A stretch of DNA of 64,000 nucleotides from Aquiflexum balticum DSM 16537 (GCF_900176595.1 NZ_LT838813.1:1956501-2020500); one strand, 5' to 3'; counted from the stretch's first letter, positions 1-9,304 are shown. Notes: a model not told the origin generated them from the sequence alone. Translations and numbers: made by a program.

Positions 1-371
1 CATTCATATATAAACCAAATTCTTCGGCTGTATTGGCCCAAGGGTTCTAATTGTATGATTTCAATCACCTCACTTTCACTTAGGTTATCAAACAGTTTTT
101 TGAAAAACAGCAGATTGATTCCCTCATATTTCAAAGCAAATACAAGGTGCTTGTACAAGGTGTCATCTGGTTTATGTCTGGAGGTATAAACCGCCCAGTT
201 TTCTGTTTGGTATTGCCTTTTTTTTGTGCTGATAAGTGTTAGTTTCTGAGGCATTGGCATTTCCAACTGCAAAGCCTCTATAATAGCCCCATAACCTACC
301 AACCAGCTTTCCTCAGGTGCCGCTCTTCCGTGAAAAACATTTATAAAAAGTGAAAAACGTTTATTATTCAT
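1..371 (-). CDS. Fic family protein, N-terminal part (cut by window edge)
   Basis: Read on the minus strand from an ATG at 371, the frame stays open to the window edge and gives 123 residues. The segment PEESWLVGYGAIIEAL, then KPDDTLYKHLVFALKYEG and EPLGQYSRRIWFIYEW, matches the N-terminal region I know from Bacteroidota Fic-domain proteins. The catalytic Fic loop (HPFxxGNGRxxR) would lie beyond the edge, so activity cannot be judged. Fic enzymes usually transfer AMP to protein targets, and many are toxins or DNA-binding autoregulators. The first codons lie inside a repeat block described separately. Family assignment is from remembered sequence similarity. Confidence 0.75.
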   Translation of the reverse strand, partial: MNNKRFSLFINVFHGRAAPEESWLVGYGAIIEALQLEMPMPQKLTLISTKKRQYQTENWAVYTSRHKPDDTLYKHLVFALKYEGINLLFFKKLFDNLSESEVIEIIQLEPLGQYSRRIWFIYE

Positions 372-475
372 TTTTAAAGGTGAATTTTGATTTGTAAAAG
401 TAGTGAAAAACAATTACTGTGGGTGAAAAATGCTTATTTATTTTAAAAAAGGTGAATTTTATTTTCTTTAGTTAG
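330..475. repeat. Duplicated ~73-bp repeat unit over the fic start
   Basis: Two imperfect copies of a unit of about 73 bp lie head to tail (330-402 and 403-475). Each carries three same-direction elements: GTGAAAAAC at 330 and 350 with GTGAATTTT at 380, then GTGAAAAAC at 403, GTGAAAAAT at 423 and GTGAATTTT at 452. Internal spacings are 20 and 30 bp in the first unit and 20 and 29 in the second. The first unit includes the fic start codon and first codons, the second lies upstream. It could be an operator array for autoregulation or a simple duplication. Confidence 0.6.
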
Positions 476-869
476 GAATTATCTAATCAAAGATTTGAAA
501 TCAAGGGACTCTCATTTTAAGGCGAACGCAAAGAAAATTAAGGAGCGAAATACAATAAAAAGAAGCCCATATTAACAACCTATAAGAAAACAGGCGGATA
601 AGAGCTTTAAACAAACGCCTTTTGCAAAATATCATCAGAATTTTCCCGATTCCTTTTCACTGATGGTTTTTGTCAATCGCTAACCTTCCAAGAAGGGTTG
701 TAGGTATTGAAATATAGGATTTTGTGATTTATTCGGATTTCTCAATTCTTCTCTTGATAACTCATTGTTTTTTCAATTTCAAAAATTAATTCCCGACAAT
801 TTCCGCCAATGACTTAGCACCTCCCGCTTATATGTGTTAATTTGGAAGACCTAAAATTGACAATTGAGC
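476..869. other. Gene-free stretch between fic and dnaE
   Basis: The two genes diverge here, so the stretch (nearly 500 bp from the fic start at 371) must hold the dnaE promoter. I see no open frame of useful length, no tRNA, and no clear TAnnTTTG element close to dnaE. Apart from the repeat block next to fic I recognise nothing in it. Confidence 0.5.
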
Positions 870-3800
870 ATGTACATTATTTTTGATACCGAAACCACCG
901 GATTACCAAGGAATTATAATGCCCCGATGACCGACCTGGACAATTGGCCGCGATTGGTGCAGATTGCCTGGCAGCTTCATGATGCCAAAGGCAAGTTACT
1001 TTCCAACAACAATTTCATCGTCCGACCGGAGGGCTTTACAATTCCTTATAATGCCGAAAAAGTACATGGGATTTCCACGGCAAGGGCCAAGAAAGAAGGG
1101 CATGAATTGGAAAAAGTGCTGGCCCTATTCCATGAAGATGTAGAAAAAGCCAATTACCTGGTTGGACACAATATCGGTTTTGATATCAATGTGGTGGGTT
1201 CTGAATTTTTGCGCAAAGGAGTTCCCATGAGACTTCCCGAGATGAAGGAATTGGATACCAAGGATATCTCTACGGATTTTTGTGCATTGCCCGGAGGAAA
1301 AGGTGGGAAATTCAAATGGCCAACCTTGACCGAACTGCACCATAAACTTTTTGGGAACGGATTCGCAGATGCCCACGATGCAGCATATGATGTGGATGCT
1401 ACTGCCAAATGTTTCTTTGGATTGATTACCCAGAAGGTATTGACACCTGAAAAAGGAGTGGAGGTATCTGAAGTCATTTACGAAGCACCAAAACTGGACA
1501 TTGCCAATTTTGCCAATGCTAAGGATGAACAGAAAATAGCTGCTAAAGATGTATTGAAAGCAGCGGGAACAGCAGATATATCCGATATGACGGATATGCC
1601 TTTTTCCCATTTGCATGTGCATACCCAATACTCCGTCTTGCAGGCCACTTCCGAAATTCCCGCCATGATAGCCCTGGCCAAGCAAATGAAAATGCCTGCC
1701 ATTGCCATGACAGATCATGGCAACATGATGGCAGCCTTTAATTTTGTGAAAACTGCTTTGGCTCAAGATATCAAACCTATCATCGGTTGCGAATTTAACC
1801 TGACCAATGACAGAAATAACAAAAACCAAAAAGATGATGGTTATCAAACAGTGCTTTTGGCCAAAAACAAAGCCGGTTATCATAATCTAGCCAAATTGTC
1901 CTCCTATGCCAATATTCAGGGTTATTATTACCTGCCTAGGATTGACAGAGAGCTTTTAATGCAGTACAAAGGTGATTTGATTGCGACAACTGGAGGCCTT
2001 TGGGGAGAAATTCCATACTTGATTCTGAATGTTGGAGATACCCAGGCGGAAGAGGCCTTTATTTGGTGGAAGGAACAGTTTGAGGAGGATTTTTATGTGG
2101 AGTTGAACAGGCATGGTATTCCTGAGGAGGAAAAAGTCAATGAGGTATTGCTGCATTTTGCAGAAAAATATGGGGTCAGATATTTTGCAGCAAATAATAC
2201 TTATTACAACCATAAAGTAGATGCCAAGGCACATGATATTCTACTCTGCGTAAAGGACGGGGAGTTGGTAGAAAAGCCCAAAAAATATGTAGGAAAGCGC
2301 GGACGGGAATACCGCTATGGATTCCCCAATGATGAATTCTACCTGAAGAGTCCCGAGGAAATGAAGAAACTCTTTGCAGATCTTCCTGAGGCCATTGCCT
2401 GTACCAATGAAATTGTCAATAAGATCGAAACCTACAAATTGGCAAGGGAAGTATTGCTTCCGAAGTTTGATATTCCTGAAGAGTTCAAGGATCCATTGGA
2501 TGAAGAAGATGGCGGAAAAAGAGGAGAAAACGCTTACCTCAGATACCTGACTTACGATGGAGCCAAAAAGCGTTATCCCGAATTAACAGATGAAATTAGG
2601 GAAAGGCTGGATTTTGAATTAGCAACCATAGAAAACACCGGATACCCGGGATATTTTTTGATTGTGCAGGATTTTACGGCTGCTGCCAGGGAAATGGGGG
2701 TATCGGTCGGGCCCGGTAGGGGTTCGGCAGCAGGTTCTGCGGTAGCTTATTGTACCGGTATCACCAATGTGGATCCCATTGCTTACGATCTACTATTTGA
2801 GAGATTTCTTAATCCGGATAGGGTTTCATTGCCCGATATTGATATTGACTTTGATGATGAAGGCCGTCAAAAAGTCATCGATTATGTCATCAATAAATAC
2901 GGATCCAATCAGGTTGCCCAAATCATTACCTATGGCACCATGGCAGCTAAATCCGCCATTAGGGATACAGCAAGAGTTCTGAACTTGCCCTTGTCCGAGG
3001 CCGACAAATTGGCCAAATTGGTTCCGGACATCAAACTGAAAGCACTTTTTGATCTGACAAAGGATCGGGCAAAGTTGGCCGATAAACTCAAAGGAAACGG
3101 GGAGGATTTGGGTAAGGCCGATGAGCTAATCCGTATCTCCAAAGGTCATGATGAACTGTCTAAAACGATCAATCAGGCAACTATCCTTGAAGGATCGGTA
3201 AGAAACCTGGGAATCCATGCCTGTGGTGTTATCATCACACCGGGAGATATTACCGACTATGTCCCTGTGGCATTGGCCAAGGATTCTGACATGGTCTGTA
3301 CCCAGTTTGATAATTCGGTGGTAGAAAGTGCAGGATTGTTGAAAATGGACTTTTTGGGTCTGAAAACCCTGACATTGATCAAAGATGCGGTTAAGATTGT
3401 CAAAGAAAGGCATGGGATTACTTTGGATCCTGATAATTTCCCGATTGATGATGTCAAGACCTATGAGCTATTTCAGCGAGGTGAGACAGTAGGCATATTC
3501 CAATACGAATCTCCCGGAATGCAGAAATACATGCGGGAACTCAAACCGACTGTTTTTGCGGACCTGATAGCCATGAATGCCCTTTACCGGCCAGGACCTC
3601 TTGCCTATATTCCTTCTTTTATCAAAAGAAAACATGGACTGGAACCGATCAGTTATGATTTGGAGGATATGAAAGAATATCTGGAAGAGACTTATGGGAT
3701 TACTGTCTATCAGGAACAGGTGATGTTGCTTTCGCAAAAATTGGCAGGTTTTACCAAAGGTGAGGCAGATGTCCTGCGTAAAGCCATGGGTAAAAAGCAG

Positions 3801-5156
3801 AAGGATGTACTTGATAAGATGAGACCAAAATTTATAGAACAGGCCTCTGCCAAAGGACATGATGCAAAGAAATTGGCAAAAATCTGGACGGATTGGGAAG
3901 CTTTTGCCTCTTATGCGTTCAACAAATCCCACTCCACCTGCTACGCTTGGATAGCCTATCAGACAGCCTACCTCAAAGCCCATTATCCAGCGGAGTATAT
4001 GGCGTCAGTGTTGAGCAATAACATGAATGATATCACTCAAGTGACGTTCTTTATGGAAGAATGCAAGCGTGGCGGCATAGCAGTATTGGGGCCGGATATC
4101 AATGAATCGAACAGTGGATTTACTGTCAACAAAGAAGGGCAGATCAGATTTGGTCTAGCGGCAATCAAAGGTGCCGGCGGAGCGGCCGTGGAAGCGATTA
4201 TTGCCGAAAGAGAGAAATCAGGTACCTATAAGAATATTTTTGAGTTTTGTAAAAGGGTCAATTCAAGGGCTGTCAATAAAAAAACATTGGAGGCATTGGC
4301 GATGGCAGGAGGATTTGATTGCTTTCCTGAGCATCACAGAAGACAATACTTAGAGTCTGCAGATGGAGATGCCAATTTGCTTGAAAAAGCAGTTAAGTAC
4401 GCCCAGAAAGTGCAACAGGAGGCTGACAGTTCTCAGGTCAGTTTATTTGGAGGTGGAGCAGGTATGGAAGTGCCGCTTCCTTCGGTACCTCCTATTGAAC
4501 CATTCAGTCAATTGCAACAGCTGAATATTGAGAAGGAAGTTGTAGGACTTTATATTTCGGGGCATCCTTTGGATCAGTTCAGGGTAGAAATTGAATCATT
4601 TACCAATACTCCTATGACGGAATTTCCGGATATGGAATCTTTGAGGAAAAAAGGGGATATCAAAGCAGCAGGAATGGTGACCTCATTTGCCCACAGGACT
4701 ACAAAAACTGGAAAGCCTTTCGGAACACTGACCATGGAGGATTACCATGGAGGACATACCTTCTTTTTATTTGGTGAGGATTATATTCGGTTCAAAGAAT
4801 ATTTCATGACAGGTTGGTTTTTATATATCACCGGTTCAGTTCATCCCAATAAATGGAAGGAAAATGAATTTGAATTCAAGATCAATACGATAATGCTTCT
4901 AAATGAGGTAAGGGGTAAAATGATCAAGGGATTAAGGGTCAATATTGATCTCGATGACTTGACCTTGGATTTGATGGAGAAACTGGAAAACATCACACAA
5001 AAGTATAAAGGAGAAGCTAAGCTTTATATTAATATAATTGATAGCAAGGAGAATATTACTCTGGATTTGATGTCTAAAAAATTCACAGTAGATCCCTCCA
5101 ATGAAATGATCAATGACTTGGGTCAGATTCCGGAAGTCGTTTATCAAATTTTATAG
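870..5156 (+). CDS. dnaE: DNA polymerase III alpha subunit with fused proofreading exonuclease
   Basis: This is the catalytic subunit of the replicative polymerase, about 1428 residues. The start is taken at the ATG at 870; a TTG two codons earlier is also open. Residues 1-190 form a DEDDh exonuclease of the epsilon (DnaQ) type: FDTETTG (motif I), HNIGFD (motif II) and HDAAYDVDAT (motif III). A PHP domain follows (HLHVHTQYS near residue 248, TDHGNMM), then the polymerase core with GPGRGSAAGS and the metal-binding PDIDIDFDD near 655. QVSLFGG near 1189 fits a beta-clamp binding motif, and an OB fold lies near the C-terminus. Ordinary DnaE is about 1160 residues, so the extra length is the exonuclease plus linker. 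The gene stands alone. Confidence 0.95.
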   Translation: MYIIFDTETTGLPRNYNAPMTDLDNWPRLVQIAWQLHDAKGKLLSNNNFIVRPEGFTIPYNAEKVHGISTARAKKEGHELEKVLALFHEDVEKANYLVGHNIGFDINVVGSEFLRKGVPMRLPEMKELDTKDISTDFCALPGGKGGKFKWPTLTELHHKLFGNGFADAHDAAYDVDATAKCFFGLITQKVLTPEKGVEVSEVIYEAPKLDIANFANAKDEQKIAAKDVLKAAGTADISDMTDMPFSHLHVHTQYSVLQATSEIPAMIALAKQMKMPAIAMTDHGNMMAAFNFVKTALAQDIKPIIGCEFNLTNDRNNKNQKDDGYQTVLLAKNKAGYHNLAKLSSYANIQGYYYLPRIDRELLMQYKGDLIATTGGLWGEIPYLILNVGDTQAEEAFIWWKEQFEEDFYVELNRHGIPEEEKVNEVLLHFAEKYGVRYFAANNTYYNHKVDAKAHDILLCVKDGELVEKPKKYVGKRGREYRYGFPNDEFYLKSPEEMKKLFADLPEAIACTNEIVNKIETYKLAREVLLPKFDIPEEFKDPLDEEDGGKRGENAYLRYLTYDGAKKRYPELTDEIRERLDFELATIENTGYPGYFLIVQDFTAAAREMGVSVGPGRGSAAGSAVAYCTGITNVDPIAYDLLFERFLNPDRVSLPDIDIDFDDEGRQKVIDYVINKYGSNQVAQIITYGTMAAKSAIRDTARVLNLPLSEADKLAKLVPDIKLKALFDLTKDRAKLADKLKGNGEDLGKADELIRISKGHDELSKTINQATILEGSVRNLGIHACGVIITPGDITDYVPVALAKDSDMVCTQFDNSVVESAGLLKMDFLGLKTLTLIKDAVKIVKERHGITLDPDNFPIDDVKTYELFQRGETVGIFQYESPGMQKYMRELKPTVFADLIAMNALYRPGPLAYIPSFIKRKHGLEPISYDLEDMKEYLEETYGITVYQEQVMLLSQKLAGFTKGEADVLRKAMGKKQKDVLDKMRPKFIEQASAKGHDAKKLAKIWTDWEAFASYAFNKSHSTCYAWIAYQTAYLKAHYPAEYMASVLSNNMNDITQVTFFMEECKRGGIAVLGPDINESNSGFTVNKEGQIRFGLAAIKGAGGAAVEAIIAEREKSGTYKNIFEFCKRVNSRAVNKKTLEALAMAGGFDCFPEHHRRQYLESADGDANLLEKAVKYAQKVQQEADSSQVSLFGGGAGMEVPLPSVPPIEPFSQLQQLNIEKEVVGLYISGHPLDQFRVEIESFTNTPMTEFPDMESLRKKGDIKAAGMVTSFAHRTTKTGKPFGTLTMEDYHGGHTFFLFGEDYIRFKEYFMTGWFLYITGSVHPNKWKENEFEFKINTIMLLNEVRGKMIKGLRVNIDLDDLTLDLMEKLENITQKYKGEAKLYINIIDSKENITLDLMSKKFTVDPSNEMINDLGQIPEVVYQIL

Positions 5157-5162
5157 TATCAA

Positions 5163-5195
5163 ATTCATGCCATGACTTCGAGTTATGGCATGAAT
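5163..5195 (+). terminator. Stem-loop after dnaE
   Basis: The arms ATTCATGCCAT (5163-5173) and ATGGCATGAAT (5185-5195) pair perfectly over 11 bp just after the dnaE stop. No T-run follows, so intrinsic termination is possible but not certain. Confidence 0.5.
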
Positions 5196-5329
5196 AGTCC
5201 TGTTAAAAATTTAAATATGTGCCATAGATTTTATCAATCATAATTAATCCAATTCAGGAACTTATTAGCAGTGAATACACTTACCTACTATATTTAGAAA
5301 TTCAAGAAACAAATAAAAAATATATTAAA

Positions 5330-5650
5330 ATGGCAAAAGCAATAGAAATTACTGACGCAAATTTTCATGAAATCATGAATTCCGAGCACCCGATCCTGGT
5401 TGATTTTTGGGCAGAATGGTGTGGACCTTGTAAAATGATAGGTCCGATTGTAGAGGAATTGGCTGGAGAATATGAAGGAAAAGCAGTTATAGGAAAAGTT
5501 GATGTGGATTCCAATCCCGGAGTCGCTTCCCAATTTGGGATCAGAAGTATTCCTACCCTACTGTTCTTCAAAGGGGGCGAGATAGTGGATAAGCAAGTTG
5601 GAGCGGTTCCAAAAGCAATTTTAGCTAAAAAACTTGACGCTCAGCTTTAA
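5330..5650 (+). CDS. trxA: Thioredoxin
   Basis: This is a small cytosolic dithiol reductase of 106 residues, the usual thioredoxin length. The active site WCGPC sits at residues 30-34, and RSIPTLLFF near residue 73 supplies the cis-proline. It reduces protein disulfides and serves enzymes such as ribonucleotide reductase. There is no signal peptide. The gene appears to be a single transcript: it has its own strong terminator 20 bp after the stop, and about 170 bp separate it from dnaE. The stretch upstream contains TATATTTA at 5289, one base from the Bacteroidota -7 consensus. Confidence 0.95.
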   Translation: MAKAIEITDANFHEIMNSEHPILVDFWAEWCGPCKMIGPIVEELAGEYEGKAVIGKVDVDSNPGVASQFGIRSIPTLLFFKGGEIVDKQVGAVPKAILAKKLDAQL

Positions 5651-5671
5651 TTATAAAAAAAAGAAACAATC

Positions 5672-5707
5672 AATAGCCACAAAGATTCATACTTTGTGGC
5701 TATTTTT
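5672..5707 (+). terminator. Rho-independent terminator of trxA
   Basis: A perfect 13-bp stem, AATAGCCACAAAG (5672-5684) with CTTTGTGGCTATT (5692-5704), with a 7-base loop, runs into T-rich sequence. mnmH starts only 18 bp beyond it. Confidence 0.85.
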
Positions 5708-5724
5708 ATTTTTATTCAAATTTG

Positions 5725-6771
5725 ATGAAAGAGATATTGGTTGATATTGAGAGTTTTTTGGAATTAAGAGAAAGTATTCCTGTGCTTGATGTGAGGAGTG
5801 AAGCTGAATTTTTTCAAAGCCATATCCCGGGAGCTATCAATCTGGCCATTTTGAATAATGAGGAAAGAAAGAGAGTAGGAATTGTTTATAAAAATGAAGG
5901 AAGCTACCAAGCAATGATAAAAGGCTTTGAATTAGTAGGGCCCAGATTTCATTTGATTATTAAAGAAGCCATAAGGCTTTTTACCGAAAAGAAGGTACTA
6001 ATCTACTGTTGGCGGGGAGGTATGCGAAGTGAAATTATGTCATGGATTCTTGGTATGGCAGGTTTTGAAATTTTCAGATTGAAGGGTGGCTATAAAGTTT
6101 ATCGGAAGCTAACTTATGAGGTCGTCCGGCAAAAAAGAGACTACTTGGTTTTGGGAGGTAAAACAGGAGTTGGTAAAACTGATTTATTACATCATTTGAA
6201 AAAACTTGGAGAAAACACCATTGATCTTGAAGATCTCGCCAGACATAAAGGTTCTTCTTTCGGAGGTATAGGTAAGGATCCCCAACCAAGCATTGAGCAA
6301 TTTGAGAATATGCTGGCGGAAGAGTTTTTTCGGATTTCGGATTCAAAGGAAATTTGGATTGAAAATGAAAGTAGAAGGATCGGAAAAGTGATATTGGCAA
6401 AGGAATTATATGAGCATATAATCAAAGCTCCCTTGATAGAAATTCGTAAAACAAAGCAAGAAAGAATTCAAAATATCAAGAAAGAATATGCCCACCTACC
6501 TGTTGAAGATTTGAAAAATGCAGTAAAGAGGCTTCAGAAAAAACTGGGAAGCTTGAGAACTGCAGAAGCCATCGAAGCTATTGAAAGCCGGCAGCATGAT
6601 TTATGGATCGATAATCTGCTTCAATATTATGATAGAGCCTATGACTATGATCTTGAAGAAAATCCAAGGGATCTAGCTTTAAATTTGGACCTGAGTAATA
6701 TTGACTTTAAGGAATCTTGTTTGAAACTTATATCTTTAAAAAAATCCATCAAATGGAAAACGGAAAAATAA
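5725..6771 (+). CDS. mnmH: tRNA 2-selenouridine synthase
   Basis: The enzyme (SelU/YbbB) replaces sulfur by selenium in 2-thiouridine at the wobble position of some tRNAs, using selenophosphate, by way of a geranylated intermediate. The protein has 348 residues. An N-terminal rhodanese domain carries LDVRSEAEF and the active cysteine in IYCWRGGMRS near residue 95, and the C-terminal half has a P-loop, GGKTGVGKT, near residue 144. I take the ATG at 5725 rather than the TTG before it. Its end overlaps the start of selD, which makes the selenium donor, so the two form one operon. Confidence 0.92.
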   Translation: MKEILVDIESFLELRESIPVLDVRSEAEFFQSHIPGAINLAILNNEERKRVGIVYKNEGSYQAMIKGFELVGPRFHLIIKEAIRLFTEKKVLIYCWRGGMRSEIMSWILGMAGFEIFRLKGGYKVYRKLTYEVVRQKRDYLVLGGKTGVGKTDLLHHLKKLGENTIDLEDLARHKGSSFGGIGKDPQPSIEQFENMLAEEFFRISDSKEIWIENESRRIGKVILAKELYEHIIKAPLIEIRKTKQERIQNIKKEYAHLPVEDLKNAVKRLQKKLGSLRTAEAIEAIESRQHDLWIDNLLQYYDRAYDYDLEENPRDLALNLDLSNIDFKESCLKLISLKKSIKWKTEK

Positions 6772-7793
6772 GGTTGACCCAGTTCAGTGAAGGTTCCGGA
6801 TGTGGTTGTAAAATTGCCCCGGCAGTTTTGGATAGTATTCTGGCGAATAGAAAATCCAAGGAAATTTCTTATGATAAATTACTTGTTGGCAATTCAACGA
6901 AAGATGATGCTGCAATATATCAAGTCAGTGATGAATTGGCCATGATCAATACAGTCGATTTTTTCACTCCAATAGTGGATGATGCCTTTGATTTTGGAAG
7001 GATTGCCGCTGCAAATGCAGTTTCTGATGTTTATGCCATGGGCGGCAAACCTTTATTTGCAAATGCAATTTTAAGTTGGCCGGTTGAAAAAATAGATTCT
7101 ATGGTTGCAAGCGCGGTTTTGGAAGGAGGAAGGGAAATCTGTGAGCAAATTGGTATTCCCTTGGCAGGAGGACATAGTATTGCATCTAAGGACCCCATAT
7201 TTGGCTTATCAGTCAATGGCATAATTAATCCCAGAAACATCAAAAAAAACAGTGGGGCAAAAACCGGGGATCTGATTTATATCACCAAACCTCTTGGTAT
7301 AGGTGTTTTGGCCACAGCTTTGAAGCGTGAAAAAATCAGACCCGAAGATTATACCCTTATGCTTCATTACGCTACTGCAGTCAATTCAGTAGGTGAAGTT
7401 TTTGGTGAATTGGATTTTATAAATGCCATGACAGATGTTACCGGGTTTGGTATATTAGGACATTTGGTCGAGATGGCAGAAGGTGCGGGTCTCTCTGCCG
7501 TTATTCATAGTGGTAGTATTCCCCTTATCGAAGGTGTTCAGGAATATATTTCACAATTTATTTTCCCCGACAATACATACCGTAACTGGAATGCTTATAG
7601 CAGTAAATCGGATGGAATAGTTGGTATGGAATTGGTCAAATTCTGTGACCCACAGACCAATGGCGGTCTTTTGGTCGCAGTGGATCCCAATCATCAAAAG
7701 TCCTTTGAAATGGAATTGCAAAAATATGAACAAAAAGCATGGGTAATCGGAGAATTCCAACCCAGATTACCCCATGTTGTTTCAGTGATTTAA
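6753..7793 (+). CDS. selD: Selenide, water dikinase
   Basis: SelD makes selenophosphate from selenide and ATP. Starting at the ATG at 6753 gives 346 residues, the normal length, and puts the active Cys17 and Lys20 (SGCGCK) at the same numbers as in the E. coli enzyme as I remember it. The protein is therefore the cysteine form, not a selenoprotein. The frame is open further upstream to a TTG at 6717, but that start would spoil this agreement. The start lies 19 bases inside mnmH, in another frame, which suggests translational coupling. No selA, selB or selC is visible, which points to selenium use in tRNA. Confidence 0.95.
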   Translation: MENGKIRLTQFSEGSGCGCKIAPAVLDSILANRKSKEISYDKLLVGNSTKDDAAIYQVSDELAMINTVDFFTPIVDDAFDFGRIAAANAVSDVYAMGGKPLFANAILSWPVEKIDSMVASAVLEGGREICEQIGIPLAGGHSIASKDPIFGLSVNGIINPRNIKKNSGAKTGDLIYITKPLGIGVLATALKREKIRPEDYTLMLHYATAVNSVGEVFGELDFINAMTDVTGFGILGHLVEMAEGAGLSAVIHSGSIPLIEGVQEYISQFIFPDNTYRNWNAYSSKSDGIVGMELVKFCDPQTNGGLLVAVDPNHQKSFEMELQKYEQKAWVIGEFQPRLPHVVSVI

Positions 7794-8416
7794 GGTAGTA
7801 TTTTAACCCTGATATTCCTGTAATAAATCACGCTTTCAGGGTCATGGGCCTGAAGGGCAAAGGTACCGCTGTCGATTCTTTTCTCCCCTGCATTCTCTGG
7901 CCTGTTTTTATCTTCTGACTCAATATATTCCATTACGGTTTTGCCATTGATTTTTACGGTGACATGATCTCCTTTTACAATGATATGTTCAGTATACCAT
8001 TCCCCATCTTTGACATGGACTTCTTTCACGTCATTGAATGAATATAAACTACCTGTTTTTCTCCAATCGCCGTGTGTTTGGTTAACCTGCACTTCATAAC
8101 CTTTATTGGGCCAACCTGTTTCTTGGTATTTGGTATGGAAAAATATTCCTGAATTGGCTTTGGGCATGGTCTTGACTTCAGCAATAAATTCAAAATTCTT
8201 GAAATTTGCATTGTTGACTTCTCCAACATAAAAAGCGTGGGCTCTTGGGCCATCTATTTTGATAACTCCATCCTCAACTGAAAAAGAGGCAGGATTTTCT
8301 GAAACTTTCCAGCCATCAAGATTTTTACCATTGAACAAGGGAATCCATCCATCCTCTTGGGCATGTAGGGTTGTTGAAAGGATCAATAAGGTTACTAAGG
8401 TTATCAGGATTTTCAT
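7790..8416 (-). CDS. Secreted DUF1080 (3-keto-disaccharide hydrolase-like) protein
   Basis: The 208-residue product starts with a signal peptide (MKILITLVTLLILSTTLHA, cut before QEDGW). The mature part begins WIPLFNGKNLDGW and contains GIFFHTKY and GYEVQVNQ, which match the concanavalin-like DUF1080 fold. The family is common in Bacteroidota and Planctomycetota, and some members act on 3-keto sugars or other glycosides; the substrate here cannot be told. It is probably periplasmic. The gene converges on selD, and the two stop codons overlap by a few bases. No sugar oxidoreductase partner is adjacent. Confidence 0.8.
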   Translation of the reverse strand: MKILITLVTLLILSTTLHAQEDGWIPLFNGKNLDGWKVSENPASFSVEDGVIKIDGPRAHAFYVGEVNNANFKNFEFIAEVKTMPKANSGIFFHTKYQETGWPNKGYEVQVNQTHGDWRKTGSLYSFNDVKEVHVKDGEWYTEHIIVKGDHVTVKINGKTVMEYIESEDKNRPENAGEKRIDSGTFALQAHDPESVIYYRNIRVKILP

Positions 8417-8544
8417 GGTTTTTGGCTGTTTTGGTTATAAAGTTATTGTCTAAAGATACATGGACATTTGTAGAAATCTAAGGAACATTACAATTCCGCA
8501 TGAAATCTGCACAAATTAATAATTCTTAAATATGGTTTTATTTT

Positions 8545-9108
8545 TTATCTGACTCTTGGTAATATAGAAACCCCTCCCGAAACGATAAATTTCATCATGT
8601 CTGCACTTTTTACATTTTTCAAGATCCTTACATTTTCTTGTGGTACCAGATATAAATTACCGGAAAAGTTATAACTGTGGGGGAAATATATAGCTACAAG
8701 GTTTTCTTCCTCCAAAACAGAAAGGTCATCCTGTGTAATAAATCCCAATCTGGACATACCTTCCGAAAGTTTGACAATTACGGGGATATTGAATTTCTTC
8801 TTATCTCCCACAAAAGCAGACATCAGGTCTTTGATGCTGGTGTATAGGATGTTGATTAATGGAATTTTAAAGACCCATTTTTCAAATATTTCAAATAAAG
8901 GCTTAGTGACAAAAATACTGGCCAAAAAACCGATAAATGTTATAAATGCCAACATGATCAAAATACCCAAACCTGGAATGGGAATAGGTAATATGCCATC
9001 CAAAAACTGGATGATCAGTAAAATAACATAAATAGTTAAAGCAATCGGAACCACAAAAAGCAATCCACGGAAGAAGTAAGTCAGAATTCTTTTATAAGTA
9101 TAGGCCAT
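8545..9108 (-). CDS. DUF502 family membrane protein
   Basis: The 187-residue protein has two N-terminal membrane helices (about residues 11-35 and 45-68), followed by a soluble part with KWVFKIPLINILYTSIKDL and a C-terminal part with VAIYFPHSYNFSGNLYLVP. The layout and the motif around PLINILY match DUF502, a widespread family of unknown role; plant relatives are called LIKE COV. It is probably an inner-membrane protein. It lies downstream of the NQR operon in the same direction but beyond a strong terminator, so it is likely transcribed separately. Confidence 0.8.
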   Translation of the reverse strand: MAYTYKRILTYFFRGLLFVVPIALTIYVILLIIQFLDGILPIPIPGLGILIMLAFITFIGFLASIFVTKPLFEIFEKWVFKIPLINILYTSIKDLMSAFVGDKKKFNIPVIVKLSEGMSRLGFITQDDLSVLEEENLVAIYFPHSYNFSGNLYLVPQENVRILKNVKSADMMKFIVSGGVSILPRVR

Positions 9109-9242
9109 AATTGATCGTTAAGAATTATAAAAATAGCTATTCAACGAGGAAAATCCTGAAATAGAGTTTATTTTCTTCCACCATATACAGCTCTAGCGAC
9201 TGCCTAAAAATAAAAATTTGGTTTTCCGTTTATTGAGCTAAT

Positions 9243-9278
9243 TTAAAAAAAATGCCCTGGAGTTTCTCCCAGGGCATT
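9243..9278 (-). terminator. Rho-independent terminator of the nqr operon
   Basis: The arms AATGCCCTGG (9251-9260) and CCAGGGCATT (9269-9278) pair perfectly over 10 bp. Read on the minus strand the hairpin is followed by eight T residues (A-run at 9243-9250). It lies 27 bp after the nqrE stop and closes the operon there. Confidence 0.9.
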
Positions 9279-9304
9279 CTTAGTTATCAAAGCAGGAATT
9301 TTGA

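Noticed and set aside
1125-1883. 252-codon open frame on the minus strand inside dnaE
   Set aside because: It lies fully inside a well-supported polymerase gene and its translation is rich in Cys, His and Phe with no family likeness; it is a mirror of coding sequence.
3468-3983. 171-codon open frame on the minus strand inside dnaE
   Set aside because: Antisense shadow of the polymerase core, without a recognisable domain.
6753-7793. SelD as a possible selenoprotein
   Set aside because: The active position is encoded by a cysteine codon (GCGCK), not TGA.
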